From: DATMTS01 sp035564555
GTDB taxonomy: Bacteria > Actinomycetota > Actinomycetes > Actinomycetales > Microbacteriaceae
Direction: 5' to 3'
Assembly: GCA_035564555.1 (NCBI GenBank)
Contig: DATMTS010000059.1
Location: forward strand, 1-28,450
Length of the DNA: 28,450 nt
The position numbers were made by a program, and so were the translations under genes. This document shows, piece after piece, positions 21,860 through 28,450 of this stretch. Numbering within the stretch: position 1 is the stretch's first letter; each line of letters opens with the position of its first letter. The notes below the pieces were generated by a model. That model searched no databases. It was not told where the DNA came from and saw nothing but the letters and a program-made list of their open reading frames with translations.

Positions 21860-23298
21860 ACGAACATCTTGCCCGGATTCAGGATGCTCTGGGGGTCGAA
21901 GAGCGCCTTGAGCCGACGTTGCAGGTCATACGCGTCATCACCGAGTTCATCGCGCAACCAGCGTCGCTTGAGCATTCCGACGCCGTGCTCGCCGGTCAGC
22001 GTGCCGCCGAGGCGCAGAGCCGCGGTGAAGAGCTCCCCGGCCGCCTGCCATACGGCATCCGGTACCTCGGGACCGTTGTGGATGAAGTTCGGATGCAGGT
22101 TGCCGTCGCCGGCGTGCGCGACCGTCGGAATCGGCACGCCGTAGCGTTGCGAGATCTGTGCGATGGCGTCGAACATCTGCGGCATCTTCGATCGCGGCAC
22201 CGCGACGTCTTCGATCAGCACCTCACCGAGGGCGCTGAGCGCCGGATGGCTCGCACGCCGGATCGCCAGAAGCTGCTCCCCGTGGTCGGTGTCGGTCGTG
22301 ATGTGCGGAGAACCGCCGTCCCGGCGGATCAGGTCGACGGCGCGCTCACCGACGTGCTCACCGGTTCCGGCGTCGAACTGCACAAGCAGGTAGCTGCCCG
22401 CTGAGTCGACCGCGGCGCCGGCCTCCACGCCCAACGACTCGTTCAGCACGTGAGCACCCAAGTAGTCACGGATCGCGCCGAGCGACAAGCCGTCGATGAG
22501 CTCGAGAACGGCGGGCCGCAGCCGGGCCGCCGTGATGCTCGCACTCGCCGCTGCGGCAGAGCGCACGTCGGGGAACAGGGCACCGATCGTCGTCGTCGTG
22601 CCCTGCGGCCGCGGCAGCGCTCTCACCGTCGCCTCGACGATCACGCCGAGAGTTCCCTCCGACCCGACGAACAGGCTCGTCAGGTCGTAGCCCGTCACGC
22701 CCTTCACCGTGCGGTGGCCGGTCTTGAGCACCCGGCCGTCGGCGAGCACCACGGTCAGGCCGAGCACCGCCTCCCTGGTGACCCCGTACTTGACACACAG
22801 CAGCCCGCCCGCGTTCGTCGCGATGTTGCCGCCGATCGACGAGATCGCCTTGCTCGCGGGGTCGGGCGCGAACCAGAGGCCGTGAGCGGCCAAGGCCTCA
22901 TCGAGGTCGGTGTTGATCACACCCGGTTCGACGACTGCGAACTCGTCGGCCGCTGAGATCTCGAGCACCCGGTTCATGGCGGCCACGCTCAGCACGATCG
23001 ACCCATCGGTGCCGTTGGCGCCCCCCGCCAGCCCGGTGCCGGCGCCGCGCGGCACGACTGGGATGCGGTACTCGGAGGCCAGCCGCATCGTCGCCTGCAC
23101 GTCCGACACGTCGCGAGCGTTGACGATTGCGAGTGGCCGCCCGTCGGCGATCCAGCCCGAACGGTCGGCGCGCATCGCATCCAGTGCGGCGGCATCCTCT
23201 TCGAGCGCGTCGCCGAGCTGCGCTCGAAGGCGGGTGATGGCGTCGCGCCGTGACACCTCGTCGAGAACCGCGGGTGTGCGATCGTCGAGTGCGGCCAT
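21856..23298 (-). CDS. GlcD-like FAD-binding oxidase (2-hydroxyacid dehydrogenase)
   Basis: Probably oxidises a 2-hydroxyacid such as glycolate or D-lactate. 480 residues from the ATG at 23298, with GAGG about 7 nt upstream; the 8-residue extension to 23322 lacks a site. The PCMH-type FAD domain contains VVPRGAGTGLAGGANGTDG and ASKAISSIGGNIATNAGG. The C-terminal FAD-oxidase domain contains PTVAHAGDGNLHPNFIHN and GTLTGEHGVGMLKR, which carry the substrate/metal histidines of GlcD/D-lactate dehydrogenases. The glcE and glcF partners are absent, so a stand-alone D-lactate dehydrogenase-type enzyme is as likely as glycolate oxidase. Divergent from ada-alkA, upstream of and coupled to prsW. Confidence 0.9.
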   Translation of the reverse strand: MAALDDRTPAVLDEVSRRDAITRLRAQLGDALEEDAAALDAMRADRSGWIADGRPLAIVNARDVSDVQATMRLASEYRIPVVPRGAGTGLAGGANGTDGSIVLSVAAMNRVLEISAADEFAVVEPGVINTDLDEALAAHGLWFAPDPASKAISSIGGNIATNAGGLLCVKYGVTREAVLGLTVVLADGRVLKTGHRTVKGVTGYDLTSLFVGSEGTLGVIVEATVRALPRPQGTTTTIGALFPDVRSAAAASASITAARLRPAVLELIDGLSLGAIRDYLGAHVLNESLGVEAGAAVDSAGSYLLVQFDAGTGEHVGERAVDLIRRDGGSPHITTDTDHGEQLLAIRRASHPALSALGEVLIEDVAVPRSKMPQMFDAIAQISQRYGVPIPTVAHAGDGNLHPNFIHNGPEVPDAVWQAAGELFTAALRLGGTLTGEHGVGMLKRRWLRDELGDDAYDLQRRLKALFDPQSILNPGKMFV

Positions 23299-23399
23299 GG
23301 AACACCTCGCCTCTCTTCGCATCCAACCTAGTCAAAGGGCGCTCGGCCAGCGTCATCGGTGATGTCCGTTTTCCGCTACTGGCCCGGTGCGGCTCGTGT

Positions 23400-23405
23400 G
23401 ATGCT
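23400..23405 (+). promoter_or_regulatory. -10-like element, leaderless promoter of ada-alkA
   Basis: GATGCT preceded by TG and followed by exactly 6 nt before the ATG at 23412; no ribosome site. Weaker hexamer than the others, supported mainly by the spacing. An Ada-type box, if any, would lie just upstream; none could be recognised. Confidence 0.35.
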
Positions 23406-23411
23406 TGATGC

Positions 23412-25058
23412 ATGGGTCACAACGGATCGACCGCTCTGAGCGCATCCGATCGTGCTCGCCTGGCCGATCCGGTCTTCGCGGAGCGATACCGGGCGATGCA
23501 ATCGCGCGACACGCGCTTCGACGGGCAGTTCATCACCGGCGTCCACTCGACGGGCATCTACTGCCGACCCAGTTGTCCCGCGGTGACTCCGAGACCATCG
23601 AACGTGTCGTTCTATCTGACCGCCGCGGCCGCGCACGAGGCCGGTTTGCGCGCCTGCAAACGGTGCCTGCCGGATGCCGTGCCGGGCTCGCCGCAGTGGA
23701 ACGTGCGCGACGACCTCTCTGCCCGAGCCATGCGGTTGATCGCGGACGGTGAGGTCGAGAGATCGGGAGTGCCGGGCCTCGCCCGCCGGCTCGGGTACAC
23801 GCCGCGCCATCTGAGCCGGGTGCTCGTGACGGAGTTGGGCGCCGGACCGCTCGCCCTGGCCCGGGCGCATCGGGCCCAGACCGCCCGATTGCTGTTGACC
23901 GGCACCGAGTTGCCCGTGACCGACGTGGCCTTCGCCGCCGGCTTCAACAGCATCCGGTCGTTCAACGAGACGATCACCGAGGTCTACCACGTCACGCCGA
24001 GTGCGATCCGTTCGTCGCGCCGCGGCGGAGTCGGCGCTCCGACCGGCGCCCGTCCGGCGGCCGCTCGCGCATCGGGACCGCCCGAATCGGGTGACGTCGA
24101 CCGGCCGGCCACGCCGGGAGCGACAAGCGGGCGCGGGGCACCTCGCGGCGCGACGCTGACCCTTCGGCTGCCGGCCAGGGCGCCGTTCGACCACGCCGGT
24201 GTGCTCGGATTTCTCGGCGAACGCGCGGTGCACGGTATGGAGACGTACGCGAACGGGGTCTACACCCGCACCCTCGCCCTGCCGCACGGGTCGGCAACCG
24301 TCGCGCTGCGGGCCTCCGACGGCAGCCGGCCCGCCATCGAATGCGAAGCGGCGCTCGACGACGTCTCCGACCTCGCCCCGCTCGTCGAGCGGGTGCGCCG
24401 ACTGCTCGACCTGGATGCCGACGCCGCCGCGATCGATGCCGCGCTGGCGACGGACCCCGCCCTGGCGCAGCGTGTCGCCGCTTGCCCCGGCATCCGGGTG
24501 CCCGGCAGCACCGACTCGTCCGAGACCCTGTTCCGCGCGCTGATCGGTCAGCAGGTCTCCGTCGCTGCGGCGCGCACGGCGCTCGGCCGTCTGGTCGACG
24601 CGCTCGGCGGCGTCGCCCCCGGCGCGACCGGCCCGCGGCGGCTGTTCCCCACGGCTGAGGCCATCGCGGTCGGCGGTCGTACCGTGCTACGCGGTCCGGC
24701 GAAGCGGGTCGCAGCCATCGTCACCGTCGCCGAGGCGCTGGCATCCGGTGCACTTACGCTCGACGTCGGCGAGACCCGAGCAGATCTGGAGGCGCGACTC
24801 GTCGCGATGCCGGGCATCGGCCCGTGGACGGCCGGGTACGTCGCGATGCGCGTGCTGGGCAGTCCGGACATCCTGCTGGTCGACGACCTGGCCCTGAGGC
24901 AGGGAGCCGGCCGCCTGGCTCTGCCGACCGAGCGTCGCTCCCTCGCGCATCGGGGGGTCGCTTGGGCGCCCTGGCGCAGTTATGGCGGGATGCATCTCTG
25001 GCGCGCCGCCGCCGGGTCGCCGCTCGGCGATCGCCGCCCGCCGGGCTCCGACGCGTAG
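23412..25058 (+). CDS. Ada-AlkA fusion: methyl-sensing regulator + 3-methyladenine DNA glycosylase
   Basis: 548 residues. The N-terminal Ada zinc domain has Cys51, Cys55, Cys82 and Cys85, with the same spacing (4, 27, 3) as Cys38/42/69/72 of E. coli Ada; Cys51 would accept the methyl group from phosphotriesters. An AraC-type DNA-binding domain follows (about 100-200, AFAAGFNSIRSFNETITE). A 45-residue Ala/Gly/Pro linker leads to the AlkA N-domain (about 248-360) and the HhH-GPD glycosylase, with helix-hairpin-helix MPGIGPWTAGYVAMR at 466-480. The catalytic Asp is probably D492 (LLVDDLALRQ), matching AlkA D238. There is no O6-alkylguanine transferase domain. It should sense alkylation, induce itself, and excise alkylated bases. 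This fusion is common in actinobacteria. Confidence 0.94.
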   Translation: MGHNGSTALSASDRARLADPVFAERYRAMQSRDTRFDGQFITGVHSTGIYCRPSCPAVTPRPSNVSFYLTAAAAHEAGLRACKRCLPDAVPGSPQWNVRDDLSARAMRLIADGEVERSGVPGLARRLGYTPRHLSRVLVTELGAGPLALARAHRAQTARLLLTGTELPVTDVAFAAGFNSIRSFNETITEVYHVTPSAIRSSRRGGVGAPTGARPAAARASGPPESGDVDRPATPGATSGRGAPRGATLTLRLPARAPFDHAGVLGFLGERAVHGMETYANGVYTRTLALPHGSATVALRASDGSRPAIECEAALDDVSDLAPLVERVRRLLDLDADAAAIDAALATDPALAQRVAACPGIRVPGSTDSSETLFRALIGQQVSVAAARTALGRLVDALGGVAPGATGPRRLFPTAEAIAVGGRTVLRGPAKRVAAIVTVAEALASGALTLDVGETRADLEARLVAMPGIGPWTAGYVAMRVLGSPDILLVDDLALRQGAGRLALPTERRSLAHRGVAWAPWRSYGGMHLWRAAAGSPLGDRRPPGSDA

Positions 25059-25061
25059 CAT
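25056..25061 (+). promoter_or_regulatory. -10 element, leaderless promoter of the glycosyltransferase gene
   Basis: TAGCAT, whose first three bases are the ada-alkA stop codon, then TTCTTC (6 nt), then GTG at 25068. No -35 consensus. It allows transcription independent of ada-alkA. Confidence 0.5.
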
Positions 25062-25067
25062 TTCTTC

Positions 25068-25877
25068 GTGTCCTCGCCAGGTCTGCCACACGTCGCATGG
25101 AGAGAGGACCGGGCGGCGCCCGTCATCTCCGTGGTGATCCCCGCGCTCGACGACGCCGAGATGCTGCGCGTGGTGCTGGAACTGCTGCGCGACCAGATCC
25201 GCACGGCCGACGAAATCATCGTGGTCGACAACGGAAGCCGGGACGACACGGTGGCCGTCGCGGTCGCCGGCGGCGCACGGGTGATCTACGAGCGGTTGCC
25301 GGGCATCTGGCCGGCAGCCGCAGCGGGCTACGACGCCGCGGCGGGCGATCTGGTCGCCCGCCTGGATGCCGACTCACGACCACCCGCCGACTGGCTCGCC
25401 CACATCGAGGCCGAGTTCGAGACCGCTCCCGAGATCGACGTGATCACCGGACCGGGCGACTTCTACGACGGCAACCCGATTGCCGTGCTGCTCGGCCAGA
25501 ACCTGTACATCGGCGGCTACTTCTGGGCGATGTCGATCTGGCTGGGCCGGCCGCCAATCTTCGGCTCGAACTTCGCGATGCGGCGGGAGATGTGGCAACG
25601 GGTCCGTCCCCACGTGCACCGCGAACTGCGCGCCGTGCACGACGACCTCGACTTGAGCCTGCACCTGCCGCCGGATGCGATCGTCGTCCTCGACGAGTCG
25701 CTGCGGGTGGGCATCTCGGCTCGGCCGTTCTCGTCATGGCACGGCCTGGGGAGACGACTCGGCTGGGCGTATCTGACGCTTCGGATGCACTGGCCGCAGA
25801 ACGCGCCGTGGCGGATGCGCGCGGCTCGGCGCCGTGCTCGGGCGCGCGACGGAGCGTTGCCCGACGCGATCGGCTGA
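25068..25877 (+). CDS. family 2 glycosyltransferase
   Basis: Transfers sugar from a nucleotide donor, inverting; acceptor unknown. 269 residues from the GTG at 25068, chosen on the -10 spacing. The GT-A fold begins PVISVVIPALDDAEMLRVVL; DNGSRDD lies at 54-60 and the metal-binding LDAD at 99-102. Then GSNFAMRREMWQRV and the acceptor-side acidic motif HDDLDLSLHL. No full transmembrane helix; one moderately hydrophobic stretch (about 157-180, NPIAVLLGQNLYIGGYFWAM) could touch the membrane. Basic C-terminus (RAARRRARARD). It stands between a repair gene and an alpha/beta hydrolase, so no pathway can be assigned. Confidence 0.87.
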   Translation: MSSPGLPHVAWREDRAAPVISVVIPALDDAEMLRVVLELLRDQIRTADEIIVVDNGSRDDTVAVAVAGGARVIYERLPGIWPAAAAGYDAAAGDLVARLDADSRPPADWLAHIEAEFETAPEIDVITGPGDFYDGNPIAVLLGQNLYIGGYFWAMSIWLGRPPIFGSNFAMRREMWQRVRPHVHRELRAVHDDLDLSLHLPPDAIVVLDESLRVGISARPFSSWHGLGRRLGWAYLTLRMHWPQNAPWRMRAARRRARARDGALPDAIG

Positions 25878-25914
25878 GGCCGGCGCAGCGCGGGCCGCTC
25901 CGCCTTCAGGTCGT

Positions 25915-26847
25915 TCACGACGTTTCCGGTCGCGCTCGTGCGAAGAGTTCGAGCATGTCGAGCGTCAGTTCATGCGGTGCCGTCTCGCACGGGCTGTGCC
26001 CCGTGCGATAGACCGCGAGTCGAGCTCCGATCTGCGTAGCGAACCGGGCGTGCCTGCGCACCGGCCAGAGGTCGTGCGTTCCGGTCGCCACGAGCGTGGG
26101 GATGCCGGCGGCGCGCAGCGCGGAGCGCAGATCGGGAGTCCGCATCATCAGATCGACGACGTCGTCCACGCTTGATCGCCGGGTGAGGGCGAACCTGTCG
26201 CGCACGAAGCGCAGCCGGTTCGGCTGAACGCGGTTCTTGTTCGTCACGATTCCCCAGATCATCAATGCCGCGCCGCGCCGCCCATCGGCCATTCGGCTGA
26301 GCGGTCCGATCCAACGAATGGTGCGGAACGCCTGACCCGGGTCCGGCGGCGTGGTGAGCAGGGTGAGCGTGCGCACCAGGCTCGGGTGCGCCACCGTCAC
26401 TGCCTGAGCGATGATGCCGGCGAACGAGTAGCCGAGCAGATGTGCCGGTTCGCCCGATTGCAGGAAAGCCGCCAGATCGCGTTCGAAGAGGTCGTACCCG
26501 TAGTGTGATCCGGGAGGGGGCCCGGCATCCGCCGATTCGTACTGACCCGCGAGATCGTAGCTCTGCACGAAGTAGCCCTGGTCGGCGAGCAGGGGGCCGA
26601 CCAGCGCGAAGTCCTCTTTCGACCCGGTGACCCCCGGAACCAGCACGATCCGCTCGTGCAGAGGATCGCCGAAGGCGAGCACCGCGAGGCGTCCGCTCGG
26701 GGCGTCGAACCATTCTCGTCGCGCGCCCGCCGGCGGCATCGCCCACTCGACATCGCCGAGCTGCGCGTCAAGAGCGCGCGCGCGCTCGCGGGACGCGTTC
26801 TGGTCGTCGCGCGGAAGCGGGGGGCGCGTCGTGTCGTCGATCGCCAC
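25915..26847 (-). CDS. alpha/beta hydrolase
   Basis: 310 residues from the GTG at 26847, which follows a -10 hexamer at 6-nt spacing. Canonical fold with IVLVPGVTGSKEDFALVGPLLADQGYFVQSYDLAG (oxyanion strand and turn), nucleophile S141 in LLGYSFAG, D259 in GTHDLW and H284 in RTGHSPC. Cytoplasmic. The first 40 residues are charged and not conserved in the fold. Substrate unknown; it could be an esterase, a lactonase or a C-C hydrolase. The divergent FAH-family gene 38 bp away makes a joint role in ring-cleavage or beta-diketone hydrolysis conceivable, but nothing else supports that. Confidence 0.85.
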   Translation of the reverse strand: MAIDDTTRPPLPRDDQNASRERARALDAQLGDVEWAMPPAGARREWFDAPSGRLAVLAFGDPLHERIVLVPGVTGSKEDFALVGPLLADQGYFVQSYDLAGQYESADAGPPPGSHYGYDLFERDLAAFLQSGEPAHLLGYSFAGIIAQAVTVAHPSLVRTLTLLTTPPDPGQAFRTIRWIGPLSRMADGRRGAALMIWGIVTNKNRVQPNRLRFVRDRFALTRRSSVDDVVDLMMRTPDLRSALRAAGIPTLVATGTHDLWPVRRHARFATQIGARLAVYRTGHSPCETAPHELTLDMLELFARARPETS

Positions 26848-26853
26848 GCATCA

Positions 26854-26879
26854 AGGCTACTGGCCCGGCACGATAGCCT
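26854..26879. promoter_or_regulatory. back-to-back leaderless promoters
   Basis: Two identical -10 hexamers point away from each other: TAGCCT on the minus strand (26859-26854) and on the plus strand (26874-26879). Each lies exactly 6 nt from its start codon (GTG 26847, ATG 26886). With flanking bases they form a perfect inverted repeat AAGGCTA-N14-TAGCCTT. The two -35 positions would fall on or next to the opposite -10, so the promoters may compete. Confidence 0.6.
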
Positions 26880-26885
26880 TGTCGG

Positions 26886-27740
26886 ATGAGATTCGCGCAC
26901 CTGGGAGCCGGCGCCCCTCGACTCGCCGTGGTGCACGAAGGCGACGCCGTGTACGTCGACGAACTCATCGACGACGCCCCTCGCGATCTACAGGAACTGA
27001 TCGAACGCGGGCCGGACGCCTTGGCGGAGTTGCGCCGTGCCGCCTCGGGCGCCGTCGGAAGCCACCGGGTTCACGAGCTCCGGCATCATTCGGCGGTGCT
27101 ACGCCCCCCATCGGTCGTGGCCATCGGCGCGAACTATGCGGCTCACTCATCGGAGCTCGCGTTGAAGGTCGAGAAGGCTGCCACGATCTTCTCGCTCTGG
27201 CCCAATTCGCTCACGGGTCATGACCAGACCACGACGTGGCCGCAGGACCTGACCGGTCAGGTCGATTACGAAGCCGAACTGGGCGTGATCATCGGTCGCG
27301 AAGCCAAGGACGTTCCGGAACGCGATGCGCTCGACTACGTGTTCGGCTACACCGTGGTCAACGACATCACGGCCCGCGACCTGCAGTTCTCCGAGGCGCA
27401 GTGGTCGCGCTGCAAGTCGTTCGACGGCTTCACGCCCACCGGCCCGGTCGTCGTCACCGCCGACGAAGTGCCCGACCCTCAGGATCTCTGGCTCACCACG
27501 AACCTGGACGGCCGCATCATGCAGGATGCCTCCACCGCAGACATGGTTCGCTCGGTCGCGCGGATCGTGTCGTACCTCTCGCGTTCGGCGACCCTTCTGC
27601 CCGGCACTCTGATCTCCACGGGAAGCCCCGGCGGCGCCGGCTATTCGCGCACTCCCCCGGTCTTCCTGCATGACGGGTCGACGGTGACCGTCTCGATCGG
27701 CGGCATCGGCTACCTGACGACGCACTGCCGGGTGGTCTGA
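26886..27740 (+). CDS. fumarylacetoacetate hydrolase (FAH) family protein
   Basis: 284 residues from the ATG at 26886. Metal ligands E129 and E131 in DYEAELGVIIG and D160 in VVNDITARD form the family E-x-E...D site. GANYAAHSSEL and SFDGFTPTGPVVV are also conserved. The N-terminal 65 residues are the small lid domain. Family activities include hydrolysis of acylpyruvates or fumarylacetoacetate, decarboxylation of oxaloacetate and 2-hydroxymuconate isomerisation/decarboxylation. The layout is of the two-domain bacterial FAHD1/HpcE-like type. No aromatic catabolic genes are nearby, so the substrate is open. Convergent with aspA, divergent from the alpha/beta hydrolase. Confidence 0.9.
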   Translation: MRFAHLGAGAPRLAVVHEGDAVYVDELIDDAPRDLQELIERGPDALAELRRAASGAVGSHRVHELRHHSAVLRPPSVVAIGANYAAHSSELALKVEKAATIFSLWPNSLTGHDQTTTWPQDLTGQVDYEAELGVIIGREAKDVPERDALDYVFGYTVVNDITARDLQFSEAQWSRCKSFDGFTPTGPVVVTADEVPDPQDLWLTTNLDGRIMQDASTADMVRSVARIVSYLSRSATLLPGTLISTGSPGGAGYSRTPPVFLHDGSTVTVSIGGIGYLTTHCRVV

Positions 27741-27783
27741 CACCACGGCCCGGTTCTCGTCGAGGAACGCAGCACCCGCCGTC

Positions 27784-28450
27784 TCAGAGCCCGGCGTCGC
27801 CGTCTTTCGAGTGGGGTGCAGAAGCATCCGGATCGCCCGAACGGATCACCGGTATGGCGGTCGTGATCACTTCCAGACCGCTCAAGCGGGCGGGTGAGAG
27901 CAGCCGGTCGACCTGCTCGCGGCTCATCAGCTTCGCCTCCACGACCAGATCACCCACGTTGTGCCCGGTGAGCAACGCCGTCTTGGCGAGCGCTGCGGCC
28001 GCGGCGTAGCCGATGTAAGGGGTGAGCGCCGTGATGACGCCGACCGACGACCCGACCATCGACTCCAGCCGCTCCTCGTTGGCTGTGATGCCGTCGATGC
28101 AGTTGATCCGCAACGTTCTGAACGCCTGCCGCATCCAGGTGATCGACTGCAGCAGCGAGTGGGCGATCACCGGCTCGAACGCGTTCAACTGCAGTTGACC
28201 CGCCTCCGCCGCCATCGTCACCGTGACGTCCGCGCCGGCGACCGAGAACGCGACCTGATTGACCGCCTCGGGGATCACGGGGTTGACCTTGCCCGGCATG
28301 ATGCTGGAACCTGCCTGCATCGGCGGCAGGTTGATCTCACCGAAACCCGCCTGAGGGCCGCTGGAAAGCAGCCGCAGGTCGTTGCAGATCTTCGACAGCT
28401 TGATCGCGCTGCGCTTCAAAGCGCTGCTGAACGACATGAACGCCCCGGCA
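27784..28450 (-). CDS. aspA: aspartate ammonia-lyase, 5' part missing
   Basis: L-aspartate to fumarate + ammonium. The C-terminal 221 residues are visible; the family is about 470 long and the start lies beyond the right edge. It begins in the central helix bundle (LSKICNDLRLLSSGPQAGFG) and contains the superfamily signature GSSIMPGKVNP with the flexible catalytic serine. CIDGITANEERLESMVGSSVG and the small C-terminal domain (GDLVVEAKLMSREQVDRLLSP) follow the aspartase rather than the fumarase C pattern. Fumarase C is the alternative. Reads as intact as far as visible. Confidence 0.88.
   Translation of the reverse strand, partial: AGAFMSFSSALKRSAIKLSKICNDLRLLSSGPQAGFGEINLPPMQAGSSIMPGKVNPVIPEAVNQVAFSVAGADVTVTMAAEAGQLQLNAFEPVIAHSLLQSITWMRQAFRTLRINCIDGITANEERLESMVGSSVGVITALTPYIGYAAAAALAKTALLTGHNVGDLVVEAKLMSREQVDRLLSPARLSGLEVITTAIPVIRSGDPDASAPHSKDGDAGL

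Noticed and set aside
27741..27783. terminator between the convergent FAH-family and aspA genes
   Set aside because: Only 43 bp and no stem longer than 5 bp could be found.
1..28450. CRISPR array, tRNA, insertion sequence, prophage or toxin-antitoxin
   Set aside because: No regularly spaced repeats, cloverleaf-like sequence, transposase or phage protein patterns were found on either strand. The direct repeats at 4721 and 6137 flank no mobility gene.

Overview
The window is GC-rich and gene-dense, with frequent GTG starts, 4-bp ATGA/GTGA gene overlaps and many genes that appear to be transcribed without a leader. This, together with the protein repertoire (AccA1/AccD1-type acyl-CoA carboxylase, an Ada-AlkA fusion, a BkdABC complex next to a TetR regulator), points to an actinobacterium, most likely Microbacteriaceae. 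The genus cannot be fixed from the sequence alone.

Positions 1-11039 form a branched-chain amino acid / branched-chain acyl-CoA catabolic locus. A minus-strand operon encodes a methylcrotonyl-CoA-type carboxyltransferase (3038-4645), its biotin carboxylase/biotin carrier subunit (858-3041) and an acyl-CoA dehydrogenase cut by the left edge (1-861). A second minus-strand operon (6811-10390) encodes E1-alpha, E1-beta and E2 of a branched-chain 2-oxoacid dehydrogenase, with a divergent Lrp/AsnC regulator (10572-11039). Between the operons lie two TetR-family regulators and a metallo-beta-lactamase-fold hydrolase (4722-6798). This gene set resembles the Mycobacterium tuberculosis Rv2495c-Rv2506 region. 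Three copies of one operator-like motif lie before the carboxylase operon and before the second TetR gene. A different pair of palindromes sits exactly on the promoter of the hydrolase gene.

Positions 11040-17151 hold housekeeping genes, all on the minus strand: pnp, a fructosamine-kinase-like gene, a VanZ-like gene, rpsO, a four-helix membrane protein and a double-VOC (glyoxalase-like) protein. The convergent junction at 11040-11209 carries a long inverted repeat and a strong terminator hairpin. Another palindromic element lies upstream of pnp.

Positions 17152-28450 are a mosaic of short transcription units: a lipase-like hydrolase, apt, a class V aminotransferase (cysteine desulfurase-like), an FKBP isomerase, a PrsW-type membrane protease coupled to a GlcD-like FAD oxidase, an Ada-AlkA repair fusion, a family 2 glycosyltransferase, an alpha/beta hydrolase, an FAH-family hydrolase, and aspartate ammonia-lyase cut by the right edge. 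In seven of these a TANNNT-like -10 hexamer lies exactly 6 nt before the chosen start codon, the spacing expected for leaderless transcription.

No tRNA, rRNA, CRISPR array, insertion sequence or phage gene was seen. The observations most worth following are the shared TetR operator, the regulator/hydrolase cassette bracketed by two near-identical copies of that operator, and the systematic leaderless promoters.
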